Assembly: GCF_030409905.1 (NCBI RefSeq)
Contig: NZ_JAUFQT010000002.1
Location: forward strand, 682,001-746,000
Direction: 5' to 3'
Length of the DNA stretch: 64,000 bases
Source of the DNA: Echinicola jeungdonensis
GTDB lineage: Bacteria; Bacteroidota; Bacteroidia; Cytophagales; Cyclobacteriaceae
Position numbers and translations under genes: made by a program. Positions within the stretch are counted from its first letter, which is position 1. Each line of letters opens with the position of its first letter. The notes under the pieces were generated by a model that saw only the letters and a program-made list of their open reading frames with translations, did no database searches and was not told the DNA's origin. Positions 56,128 to 64,000 of this stretch are shown piece by piece.

Positions 56128-56842
56128 ATTTTAGGTCAAACAAATTTTGTACACCCATCATTCTTTCCACCGTAAACCCTTCTCCGTATTTCACATTGAT
56201 GCTATGGCCAAATTCTTGAGCCCTTGCTTTAATAAAATCAAAATATTCAGGACTACTTATAAAACTTTCAGGTTCTTTATTATTAGGGTCATAAAATTGT
56301 GAACTAAAAGCTTTAATACTTTCAATTTTGCTTGGCCAATAATCCGTAATATCAAAGACAAAGTCCGGTTTAATATAATTGTTTTGAATATAATGGTAAA
56401 CAAATTTGGGCCGCCAAGCCTCCTGATTTTTTCCTTCCAAAGTAGTTTCAACCTTTCTAAGCCCACTAACAAAGCATGCGTGAGAGGCAAGGGACCCACC
56501 TTTTCCATGATCTGGATGCCGATCGGAGATAGCATTAGCCAGGACAATTTCAGGCTTATATTTTCGAATGATTTTAACTATTTCCAATTGATGTTCCTCA
56601 TCATCTTTGAAAAACACATCCCTAAAACCTAAGTTTTCCCTTGCATGAAGCCCCAGCACCTTTTCAGCTTTGGAAGATTCCTGAAGTCGGATTTCAGGGG
56701 TCCCACGGGTTCCCATTTCTCCTTTTGTCAAGTCCAAAATGCCCACTTTATAACCTTGGTCAATATGGGCGGCTAGGGTTCCGGAACAAGATAATTCCGC
56801 ATCATCTGGATGTGACGCGATGGTTAGAATATCTAATTTCAT
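56126..56842 (-). CDS. bshB1: Bacillithiol biosynthesis deacetylase BshB1
   Basis: Zinc hydrolase that deacetylates GlcNAc-malate in bacillithiol synthesis. The 238-aa LmbE-fold protein has IASHPDDAELSCSGTLA (metal motif HPDDAE), TKGEMGTRGTPEIR, a late RHPDHGKGGSLA and YHYIQNNYIKPDFV, a pattern specific to BshB1. Implies bacillithiol as the low-molecular thiol of this organism. Followed after about 50 bp, on the other side, by the M23 gene on the same strand. Confidence 0.94.
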   Translation of the reverse strand: MKLDILTIASHPDDAELSCSGTLAAHIDQGYKVGILDLTKGEMGTRGTPEIRLQESSKAEKVLGLHARENLGFRDVFFKDDEEHQLEIVKIIRKYKPEIVLANAISDRHPDHGKGGSLASHACFVSGLRKVETTLEGKNQEAWRPKFVYHYIQNNYIKPDFVFDITDYWPSKIESIKAFSSQFYDPNNKEPESFISSPEYFDFIKARAQEFGHSINVKYGEGFTVERMMGVQNLFDLK

Positions 56843-56894
56843 GTAAAATTTTATTTTTATCCCGCCTCACACTTCAAGGAAAACCCTGGGAGGT

Positions 56895-57929
56895 TCAACG
56901 GATTCTTAGTCTCTGCCCAACCCTTAAAATAGAACGGGAAGAGATATTATTTCTTCTAGTAATTTGAGATACAGTAGTCCCGTATCTCCTGGCGATAACA
57001 CTTAGGTTTTCACCACTTCTTACTCGATGGTACACTGCCTGTTGCATTTTGATCACATGATCAAAACTGGAAGCAGTGATGGTATATACATTGCTTTTTA
57101 ACCTTCCAATAGAAAAATCAAATAATTCGGTAGGATTGATAGATAACCCTTGATACCTCACTTCAAAATGCAAATGGGGCCCCGTGCTTCTTCCGGTACT
57201 ACCTCCGTAGCCAATAACCTCTCCAGCTTTTATTTCCTGCCCCACTTCTACATTAAATTTAGAAAGGTGACCATATAGGGTTTCTAGTCCATTTTTATGT
57301 CTGATCACCACATAATACCCATACCCATAGCGGTCATAGGTCCTCATCCTGACAATCCCATCAAACACACTGTAAACAGGATCACCCCGATTTAGGTCAA
57401 GGTCAGTCCCGTGGTGCCAACGGTACCTTCTAAACCCAAATTCAGAGTTAATCTTGGTATCCTCTAATGGGGAGTGCCAGTTGGTACCAAAAAAAGAATC
57501 GTAAAGCTTTACCTGAATAGTATCTTTAAAATCCTTTGGGTTAAAATCATAGCTATTTATTCTTTGGCTATCCCAGGAGGAATAATGCTCAAACGCAGTT
57601 ACCCAAATGCTATCTATTTGAATTTGTTCAGAAACCTGAACCAAATGATGGGTAGGTACCCATACAAGGGAAAGCGTATCCTCGCTTACCAAAGTCAACC
57701 GTCTTCTGAGGTCAACATGATCTTTATAAATTAATGAATCTGTCCCTTTCCTAAGATCCAACATGTACTCTTCAATATCAAAAAGAAGAAGCTTCCTGGA
57801 ATCGGGGACTTTGATGGGATTTTTTTTGTCTTTTTTGATTATTCGTGGAAAAACCTGTGCATGAAGACTAGAAAGTCCCACACACAGGCTTAAACATATA
57901 ATTAAACTAATAATATATTTTAAACTCAT
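56895..57929 (-). CDS. M23 metallopeptidase with C-terminal LysM
   Basis: Exported peptidoglycan endopeptidase-like protein, 344 aa, with a signal peptide ending LHAQ. The M23 domain has GFRRYRWHHGTDLDLNRGDPVYS (His and Asp ligands) and HLHFEVRYQG (HxH), all intact. A single LysM follows: YHRVRSGENLSVIARRYG through SILRVGQRLRIR at the very end. LysM normally comes first in such enzymes, so the order is worth noting. Starts 3 bp after trxB on the same strand. Confidence 0.92.
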   Translation of the reverse strand: MSLKYIISLIICLSLCVGLSSLHAQVFPRIIKKDKKNPIKVPDSRKLLLFDIEEYMLDLRKGTDSLIYKDHVDLRRRLTLVSEDTLSLVWVPTHHLVQVSEQIQIDSIWVTAFEHYSSWDSQRINSYDFNPKDFKDTIQVKLYDSFFGTNWHSPLEDTKINSEFGFRRYRWHHGTDLDLNRGDPVYSVFDGIVRMRTYDRYGYGYYVVIRHKNGLETLYGHLSKFNVEVGQEIKAGEVIGYGGSTGRSTGPHLHFEVRYQGLSINPTELFDFSIGRLKSNVYTITASSFDHVIKMQQAVYHRVRSGENLSVIARRYGTTVSQITRRNNISSRSILRVGQRLRIR

Positions 57930-57932
57930 TAG

Positions 57933-58883
57933 TTATAATTTAGACAATTCCTTTTCGGCAAGATAACGTTCAGCATCCAAGGCTGACATACATCCGGTTC
58001 CTGCTGCAGTTACGGCTTGTCTATAAATATGATCCTGGGCATCTCCACATGCAAATACTCCCTCAATATTTGTTTTAGTACTTCCAGGAAGAGTTTTAAT
58101 GTAACCTGATTCATTCATTTCAATCATACCCTCAAAAATTTGGGTGTTAGGCTGGTGCCCAATTGCCACAAAAAAACCAGTTACTTCCAATTCAGAAACT
58201 TCATGGGTCTGATTGTTTTTTACCCTCACTCCTTCTACCTCTTCCTCACCGAGGATCTCTTCAGTTTCTGAATTCCAAAGAATTTCGATTTTAGGATTGT
58301 TCATCACCCTTTTTTGCATGATTTGAGAAGCCCTCATTTCATCGCTCCTTACCAACATATATACTTTATCGCAAATATTCGCAAGGTAAGCGGCTTCTTC
58401 ACAGGCCGTATCTCCACCGCCAACAATAGCTACTTTTTGATTTCTAAAGAAAAATCCATCACAAACGGCGCATGCAGACACTCCTTTGCCATTTAATCTT
58501 TCTTCACTTTCCAATCCCAGCCATTTTGCTGAAGCCCCTGTGGAAATAATCACGGTCTCGGCCAATATCTCATGCTGGTCATCCACGATAATTTTATGTG
58601 GATTATGGAAAAAATCCACTTGCGTAACCAATCCGTACCGTACATCAGTACCAAACCTTTCCGCTTGTTTTTTAAAGTCCTCCATCATTTGGGGGCCTAG
58701 CACACCATCCGGATACCCTGGGTAGTTTTCCACATCAGTGGTAATGGTCAATTGTCCCCCTGGTTGGCCACCAGTATATAAAATGGGGTTTAATCCAGCC
58801 CTAGCAGCGTAAATTGCCGCTGTATAACCTGCAGGTCCAGAGCCAATAATCAGTACTTTTACTTTTTCTGTTTCTTGATTCAT
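57933..58883 (-). CDS. trxB: Thioredoxin reductase TrxB
   Basis: NADPH-dependent flavoenzyme reducing thioredoxin. 316 aa: FAD loop IIGSGPAGYTAAIYAARA, redox CAVCDG (CxxC), NADPH loop VAIVGGGDTACEEAAYLA and the C-terminal FACGDAQDHIYRQAVTAAGTGC. ATG 58883 is preferred over the TTG one codon upstream. Heads the small unit trxB - M23 peptidase on the minus strand. Confidence 0.97.
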   Translation of the reverse strand: MNQETEKVKVLIIGSGPAGYTAAIYAARAGLNPILYTGGQPGGQLTITTDVENYPGYPDGVLGPQMMEDFKKQAERFGTDVRYGLVTQVDFFHNPHKIIVDDQHEILAETVIISTGASAKWLGLESEERLNGKGVSACAVCDGFFFRNQKVAIVGGGDTACEEAAYLANICDKVYMLVRSDEMRASQIMQKRVMNNPKIEILWNSETEEILGEEEVEGVRVKNNQTHEVSELEVTGFFVAIGHQPNTQIFEGMIEMNESGYIKTLPGSTKTNIEGVFACGDAQDHIYRQAVTAAGTGCMSALDAERYLAEKELSKL

Positions 58884-59021
58884 CAAACAAGTGTTTTTCG
58901 GGTTGGCAAATTTTAAAATTTTAATCCTTCTAACAAAGTTTACCCTTGTTAAAATTCCCTAAATGGAAAAATTATTCATTTCCAAAGTGGCCGGCCATTG
59001 TGCCAACCATCAAATAGCCAC

Positions 59022-59057
59022 AATAAAAAAAGGGACATCGGAGTCCCTTTTTTTATT
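59022..59057 (-). terminator. Terminator of the primary sigma gene
   Basis: AATAAAAAAAGGGAC (59022-59036) pairs with 59043-59057, 6-nt loop; T run on the minus strand. It starts 24 nt after the sigma gene stop. Confidence 0.87.
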
Positions 59058-59080
59058 GAATTAGAGAAATTATTAAGCCG

Positions 59081-59944
59081 TTACCCTAAATAAGGTTTCA
59101 GCGTTTTGCTTCTTGAAGTGTGACGCAACCTTCTGATAGCTTTTTCTTTTATTTGTCTTACTCTTTCCCTGGTTAGGCTGAATTTCTCTCCTATTTCTTC
59201 CAAGGTCATGGCATGTTCCCCATTAAGGCCGAAATAAAGGGTAATTACATCAGCTTCCCGCTGGGTCAAAGTGGATAAAGCTCTTTGAACTTCTTTTCTA
59301 AGGGAATCATTCATTAAGCCATCATCAGGCTTTTCCTCCCCGTCATTTTCCAACACGTCCAATAGACTGTTTTCCTCCCCTTGAACAAATGGCGCATCCA
59401 TGGATACATGCCTACCGGAAATTTTCATGGTATCCACTACCTCTCCGGCAGTTACTTCAAGCACTTCAGCCAACTCCTCGGGAGAAGGTTCCCTTTCAAA
59501 CCTTTGTTCCAATTCAGAGAAGGTTTTACTGATTTTGTTCAGGGAGCCTACCCTGTTAAGTGGGAGTCTTACAATCCTTGATTGTTCGGCAAGGGCCTGC
59601 AAAATGGATTGCCTGATCCACCATACAGCATAGGAGATAAATTTAAACCCTCTGGTTTCATCAAATCGCTGTGCTGCTTTGATAAGTCCAAGGTTTCCTT
59701 CATTAATAAGGTCTCCCAAAGAAAGTCCCTGGTTTTGATATTGTTTTGCAACAGATACCACAAACCTCAGGTTGGCTTTGGTTAATTTTTCAAGGGCTAG
59801 CTGATCACCTTCACGGATTCTTTTGGCAAGTACAACCTCCTCATCTGCAGTAAGGAGATCCACTTTACCTATTTCTTGTAAATATTTATCTAGAGACTGA
59901 CTTTCTCTATTCGTGATCTGTTTGCTAATTTTGAGCTGCCTCAT
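59081..59944 (-). CDS. rpoD: Primary sigma factor RpoD/SigA
   Basis: Housekeeping sigma-70, 287 aa, of the short Bacteroidota form: it begins directly before region 1.2 ([20 protein letters not shown]) with no region 1.1. Region 2 is clear ([47 protein letters not shown]), then region 3 and region 4.2 ([28 protein letters not shown]). It recognises the TTTG / TAnnTTTG promoters seen in this window. Single gene with terminator. Confidence 0.96.
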   Translation of the reverse strand: MRQLKISKQITNRESQSLDKYLQEIGKVDLLTADEEVVLAKRIREGDQLALEKLTKANLRFVVSVAKQYQNQGLSLGDLINEGNLGLIKAAQRFDETRGFKFISYAVWWIRQSILQALAEQSRIVRLPLNRVGSLNKISKTFSELEQRFEREPSPEELAEVLEVTAGEVVDTMKISGRHVSMDAPFVQGEENSLLDVLENDGEEKPDDGLMNDSLRKEVQRALSTLTQREADVITLYFGLNGEHAMTLEEIGEKFSLTRERVRQIKEKAIRRLRHTSRSKTLKPYLG

Positions 59945-60022
59945 TCAGGAATTACATTTTAGTTAGGACTTATTTATAACAGAAATAAATCGAAAATAAG
60001 TTCAAAATACTAATGATTCAGA

Positions 60023-62170
60023 TTAATCTTTTTCTTTCTTTCCAGTTTTTTCTGGTTTTGGCAATAGAACCTTTCTGGATAATTTGAATTTACCAGTTTT
60101 TTTATCGATGTCAATAAGTTTAACGACGATTTCTTCTCCAGGTTCCAATACACCATCCATGGACTCCAATCTTTCCCATTTAATTTCAGAAATATGCAAA
60201 AGACCATCTTTACCCGGCATAAACTCCACAAATGCCCCAAAAGGCATAATATTTTTAACTATACCTGTGTAAGTCTCTCCTATTTCTGGTTGGGCAACGA
60301 TTCCTTTTATCCTTGAGATAGCAGCATCCATAGACTCCTGGTTATTGGAGAAAATATTGATCTTGCCGGTATTTTCAACCTCTTCAATTACAATCGTGGC
60401 ACCAGTGTCCTTTTGAATTTCTTGGATCACTTTTCCCCCTGGACCTATAACCGCACCAATCAATTCTTTAGGAATGGTCATATTATAAGATCTTGGAGTA
60501 TGTGGTTTCAATTCAGCTTTTGGAGCTGCCAAGGTATTGGAGATCTCTTTTAGGATATGAAGCCTACCTTCTCTGGCTTGGTATAGTGCCTCTTTTAACA
60601 CATTATAGTCCAAACCTTCCACCTTAAGGTCCATTTGGCAGGCAGTGATTCCTTTTTCTGTTCCGGTAACCTTAAAATCCATATCACCAAGGTGATCTTC
60701 ATCTCCCAAAATATCTGAAAGAATGGAATAGTTCCCTGATTCAGGATCAGAAATCATACCCATAGCAATCCCGGTAACCGGAGATTTAATTTTGATTCCT
60801 GCATCCATCAAAGCTAAAGACCCGGCACATACGGTGGCCATGGAAGAAGATCCGTTGGATTCCAATATATCGGACACCACCCTAATAGTGTATGGGTTTT
60901 CTTCATCAGAGGGAAGGACTTTTTTAAGGGCTCTCATGGCCAAGTTACCATGACCAACTTCCCTTCTGCCCGGTCCTCTATTGGGACGAACCTCACCGGT
61001 AGAAAATGCTGGGAAATTATAATGAAGGAAGAATTTATTATAGCCTGAGATTACTGCTCCATCGACCATTTGTTCATCCAGTTTGGTACCTAAGGTACAG
61101 GTGGTAACAGATTGGGTTTCACCTCTTGTAAATACCGCAGATCCATGAGCCGATGGTAAATAATCAACCACAGACCATATGGGTCTTACTTCATCCAACT
61201 TCCTCCCGTCTAATCTCTTTTTCTCATTAAGGGTAAGATTACGAGCAGCCTCTTTATGGATTTTGCCAAAATATGGACCAATTAAGCTTGCTTCATATTC
61301 ATGGTCCTCTCCCAGGCTCTCGATAAACTGTTCTTTAATCTCACTGATTAGGCTACTTCTTTCGGTTTTATTTGGGATTTGACGACTAACTACCTCATAA
61401 CATTTGTCATAAAGTTCAGTCCTCATTTTTTCGAATAAGGCCTCATCTTTTTTCTCGTGGTTGTATTCCCGCTTGGTTTCTTTACCAACCTCAACGGTCA
61501 ATTCTTTTTGTACTTGACAATGTTTTTTGATTTCCTCATGAGCAAATTGAAGGGCTTCTACCATTTCATCTTCAGAAGCTTCATTGGCCTCGCCTTCAAC
61601 CATAAGGATATGATCCAGTGATCCAGCCACTATAAACTCCATACTGGCTTTTTCTAACTTTTCTGGAGTTGGGTTAATGAATAGATTTCCGTCAATTTTA
61701 GCGACCCTAACTTCGGAAATTGGGCCATTAAATGGAATGTCTGATACGGCAAGGGCAGCAGAAGCAGCCAATCCTGCCAAACAATCAGGCAATACGTCTG
61801 TATCTGAGGACATTAGGGTGATTGCAATCTGGGTATCTGCATGGTAATCCTCAGGAAAAATCGGACGAATAGCCCGGTCTACAATACGGCTGATCAGAAT
61901 CTCATAATCTGAGAGCCTTCCTTCTCTTTTTAAGAATCCCCCAGGAATTTTACCGGAAGCGGCAAATTTCTCTTGGTAATCTACTGACATGGGAAGAAAG
62001 TCTACATCCTCCCCTGCCTCTTGTTTTGAAACTACGGTTGCCAAAAGCATGGCATTGCCCATTTTAACTACTACAGCACCATCTGCTTGTTTGGCCAATG
62101 CACCGGTTTCAATAATGATTTCTCTACCGTCCTCCAGGACAATAGATTTCGAAATTACATTTGGTAACAT
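60023..62170 (-). CDS. pnp: Polynucleotide phosphorylase
   Basis: Phosphorolytic 3-prime exonuclease of RNA decay. 715 aa: two RNase PH domains ([44 protein letters not shown]), a KH domain ([21 protein letters not shown]) and an S1 domain ([32 protein letters not shown]). Normal length. It lies 107 bp after rpsO, the classic rpsO-pnp arrangement, with a hairpin between. Confidence 0.98.
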   Translation of the reverse strand: MLPNVISKSIVLEDGREIIIETGALAKQADGAVVVKMGNAMLLATVVSKQEAGEDVDFLPMSVDYQEKFAASGKIPGGFLKREGRLSDYEILISRIVDRAIRPIFPEDYHADTQIAITLMSSDTDVLPDCLAGLAASAALAVSDIPFNGPISEVRVAKIDGNLFINPTPEKLEKASMEFIVAGSLDHILMVEGEANEASEDEMVEALQFAHEEIKKHCQVQKELTVEVGKETKREYNHEKKDEALFEKMRTELYDKCYEVVSRQIPNKTERSSLISEIKEQFIESLGEDHEYEASLIGPYFGKIHKEAARNLTLNEKKRLDGRKLDEVRPIWSVVDYLPSAHGSAVFTRGETQSVTTCTLGTKLDEQMVDGAVISGYNKFFLHYNFPAFSTGEVRPNRGPGRREVGHGNLAMRALKKVLPSDEENPYTIRVVSDILESNGSSSMATVCAGSLALMDAGIKIKSPVTGIAMGMISDPESGNYSILSDILGDEDHLGDMDFKVTGTEKGITACQMDLKVEGLDYNVLKEALYQAREGRLHILKEISNTLAAPKAELKPHTPRSYNMTIPKELIGAVIGPGGKVIQEIQKDTGATIVIEEVENTGKINIFSNNQESMDAAISRIKGIVAQPEIGETYTGIVKNIMPFGAFVEFMPGKDGLLHISEIKWERLESMDGVLEPGEEIVVKLIDIDKKTGKFKLSRKVLLPKPEKTGKKEKD

Positions 62171-62237
62171 ACGATTTCTTTAGGAATAAATCTTGTGATT
62201 AGTTTTAAAAGTAAGGTTTAAATAGATGGGGGAAAGA

Positions 62238-62270
62238 AAAAAGTAAGGTTCTCAACGCGGAGAACCTTAC
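62238..62270 (-). terminator. rpsO-pnp intercistronic hairpin
   Basis: GTAAGGTTCTC (62243-62253) pairs with GAGAACCTTAC (62260-62270), 6-nt loop, with six T on the minus strand. It starts 7 nt after the rpsO stop and lies 72 nt before pnp, so it can end rpsO mRNA or allow read-through. Confidence 0.82.
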
Positions 62271-62277
62271 AATATTT

Positions 62278-62553
62278 TTATTTACGTAATCCTAATTCTG
62301 CAATAATCGCTCTATATCTTTCAATCTCGTTTTTGTAAAGATAGTTTAGAAGACTTCTTCTTTTACCAACCAATCTCAACAATCCCAGTCGGGAAGAGTG
62401 GTCTTTTTTGTTAGATTTTAGGTGATCGGTTAAATGTTTGATTCGGAAGGTAAAAAGCGCAATTTGTGATTCAGGAGATCCTGTATCATTTTCTGACTTT
62501 AACCTACCATGATTTTTGAACAACTCTGATTTTTTCTCTGGTGTTAAATACAT
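62278..62553 (-). CDS. rpsO: 30S ribosomal protein S15
   Basis: Primary-binding small-subunit protein, 91 aa, contacting 16S r[43 protein letters not shown] and the end [12 protein letters not shown] are the family signature. Upstream, TAACTTTG on the minus strand (62594-62601) fits a -7 box about 40 nt before the ATG, although no good -33 was found. Confidence 0.97.
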   Translation of the reverse strand: MYLTPEKKSELFKNHGRLKSENDTGSPESQIALFTFRIKHLTDHLKSNKKDHSSRLGLLRLVGKRRSLLNYLYKNEIERYRAIIAELGLRK

Positions 62554-62638
62554 GCTTAGTTAAATTAATGGATACTTTTGATTAAAACAGATACAAAGTT
62601 ACAATTATAATTTTTAATTATAAAAGGAACTTTCATTT

Positions 62639-64000
62639 TTAATTTCGCCTCCTTTTCAATTTATTTTTCAATTTTCCAAAGGCAGTTTTGTACATGTCTG
62701 GATCAAATAACCTGGCATCTTTCCTAGCTTGTCGTAAAAAGAATATTCCAAATGGAATTAATGCCAAATTGGAAAACCATGTTCCAAATAATGGGTCTGC
62801 AAGTCCTTCCTTAGCCCATTTTTCTCCTGTAATAGTCAACATGTAATACAGAATAAAAAAGATAATGGAAAAGAGAACCGGCATTCCCAAACCACCTTTT
62901 TTTATAATTGCCCCTAAGGGAGCCCCGATCATAAACATGACGATACAGGCAAATGCCTGTGTGTATTTTTGATACCAGGATATTTGAAACCTACGGTGTT
63001 TTCTAGCCATATCTTCAATTTTAACCTGATTTTGGGAGAAATTGTTTTTCAAAGTCCTGGCACTATTTAAAGCAATAGAAGCACCTCTCCTTTCATACCC
63101 CCCTTTTTTTATTATTGAATCTACCTTTGCTTTTTGTATGGAAGAAAAGCTTTTAAATGCAGGTTCATCCTTTTCCTTATCCTTGGCCACCATTTTCCCA
63201 AATGCTTTTGCTGGAGAATCCTGTTCTGCGGTATCCGCTTTAGGATTGGGAAGGGAATCTTTACTTAAATTATCCTCCGACAAAGTATCCTTCACGGAGG
63301 GTTTCTTATTAGTAACAACCTCACTTTGCAGCAAACTATCTTTGCCCATCAAAGTATCCTTACTAGCATTTTCAGCCAAGTTCAAATTATTTTCCACTGT
63401 GTCTTTGACATTCTTAATTGAACCTGAAATGGTGTCCTCCTCCAAGTTGGGAGTAGATTTGACAGTGTCCTTTGAACTATTTGATTGATTTGATGTGGTT
63501 TGGTTTTTGGCCAAATTTTTCTGTCGATCTTTTTCCATCTTCCTCCTCCATTTTTCAGATTTAATGGAATCAATCTTAGCCTTTTGCTTTTTCAAATCTT
63601 GAGGTGGTTCCAACTTGTCATCCCTGGTAAAGAATGAGAAGGAAGATGAAGTACTGGCATAATTATAATAGGCGTAATTAGTGAGTTCTTTGGACATTGA
63701 ATCCAAATCAACTTTAATTTCACTAATGTTTTTGATGGACCTATTAGAAGACCATAGGTTCTCAGGAGTACGTTTCATTTGAAATGCATCCAAACTGAAA
63801 ACCATTTCGTTTTTATCAAACTTTGTACGCCAAAAATTTACTGGTTCATTTCGAATTCCCCTTTGTCTTTTTTCTTCAGAATAGCTATAACCATTAAACA
63901 GGGTCAATTTCATATAGCGGTCATTAAAAAACGGCTCCATTCTTCCTGAATCCGCCAAAATAACATTGATATTTCCCTGGCCAGCCGTATGGTCATAAAT
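62639..64000 (-). CDS. LptF/LptG-family permease, 5-prime end outside window
   Basis: C-terminal part of an inner-membrane LPS-export permease (YjgP/YjgQ family) of the LptBFG complex. The reading frame continues past 64000, so the first membrane helices are missing. What is seen is the periplasmic jellyroll part (about residues 1-120 of the visible chain), a low-complexity insert rich in K-D-T/S (KDTVKS, KDTVEN, KDTLMGKDSLLQ, KDTLSEDNL, KDSLPN), and three C-terminal membrane helices with the conserved IGAPLGAIIKKGGLG. Bacteroidota LptF/G proteins often have such inserts. An internal ATG (63958) is not the true start. Confidence 0.88.
   Translation of the reverse strand: MYDHTAGQGNINVILADSGRMEPFFNDRYMKLTLFNGYSYSEEKRQRGIRNEPVNFWRTKFDKNEMVFSLDAFQMKRTPENLWSSNRSIKNISEIKVDLDSMSKELTNYAYYNYASTSSSFSFFTRDDKLEPPQDLKKQKAKIDSIKSEKWRRKMEKDRQKNLAKNQTTSNQSNSSKDTVKSTPNLEEDTISGSIKNVKDTVENNLNLAENASKDTLMGKDSLLQSEVVTNKKPSVKDTLSEDNLSKDSLPNPKADTAEQDSPAKAFGKMVAKDKEKDEPAFKSFSSIQKAKVDSIIKKGGYERRGASIALNSARTLKNNFSQNQVKIEDMARKHRRFQISWYQKYTQAFACIVMFMIGAPLGAIIKKGGLGMPVLFSIIFFILYYMLTITGEKWAKEGLADPLFGTWFSNLALIPFGIFFLRQARKDARLFDPDMYKTAFGKLKNKLKRRRN

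Overview
The window looks like a chromosome segment of a Bacteroidota bacterium, most likely a Cytophagales / Cyclobacteriaceae-type organism. Evidence: low GC, start codons preceded by A-rich stretches rather than Shine-Dalgarno boxes, two promoters of the Bacteroidota type (TTTG ... TAnnTTTG), a primary sigma factor without region 1.1, a subtilase with a type IX secretion (Por) C-terminal sorting domain, a bacillithiol enzyme (BshB1), and paired DUF2911 proteins. No phage, insertion sequence, integrase or CRISPR array was seen; this is core-genome DNA.

Layout. 0-12 kb: two paralogous exported amidohydrolases, a lipoprotein NlpC/P60 hydrolase, an rRNA methyltransferase, mnmA, a DUF2911 protein, an HrpB-type helicase and small basic proteins. 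12-15.8 kb: an exported hypothetical, a HEAT-repeat protein, a protein resembling the Vms1/ANKZF1 (VLRF1) peptidyl-tRNA hydrolase family, an aldo/keto reductase and dodecin. 15.9-22.4 kb: a thiamine operon on the minus strand (promoter, TPP riboswitch, thiS, thiC, TenI-like, thiE, thiG, thiH, thiF-rhodanese). 22.7-31.6 kb (minus): TPR protein, gyrA, outer-membrane and exported hypotheticals, rpe, a subtilase with its lipoprotein neighbour. 31.7-43 kb: a degenerate TrpF-like protein, then a probable nine-gene minus-strand operon holA, giant TPR protein, outer-membrane barrel, SPOR protein, ExbB, ExbD, TonB, folC, trmB, closed by a 42-bp perfect palindrome. 43-52 kb: msrA, TPR protein, universal stress protein, hydroxyacid dehydrogenase, 3-methyladenine glycosylase, second DUF2911 protein, and a coupled set PIG-L deacetylase / 34-residue membrane peptide / sodium:solute symporter. 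52-64 kb: tandem identical tRNA-Thr(TGT), DUF349 protein, YqgE, pdxH, bshB1, LysM-M23 endopeptidase, trxB, the primary sigma factor, pnp, rpsO and a partial LptF/LptG permease.

Working together: the thiamine genes form a complete thiazole branch plus ThiC under TPP control; the ExbB/ExbD/TonB set is packaged with its own barrel, SPOR and TPR proteins and looks like a dedicated envelope energy-transduction module; PIG-L, the mini-membrane protein and the SSS symporter look like a deacetylation-plus-uptake unit.

Sequence quality matters here: gyrA (G8 run) and thiF (A8 run) each carry a one-base deficit in a homopolymer, and a short Lys-rich ORF shows the same pattern (A6). Because gyrA is essential and all three are in the same direction, under-called homopolymers are the likeliest cause. 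The observations I rate most worth following up are the VLRF1-like protein, the 34-residue symporter-linked peptide, the Ton/SPOR/TPR operon, and the homopolymer frameshifts.
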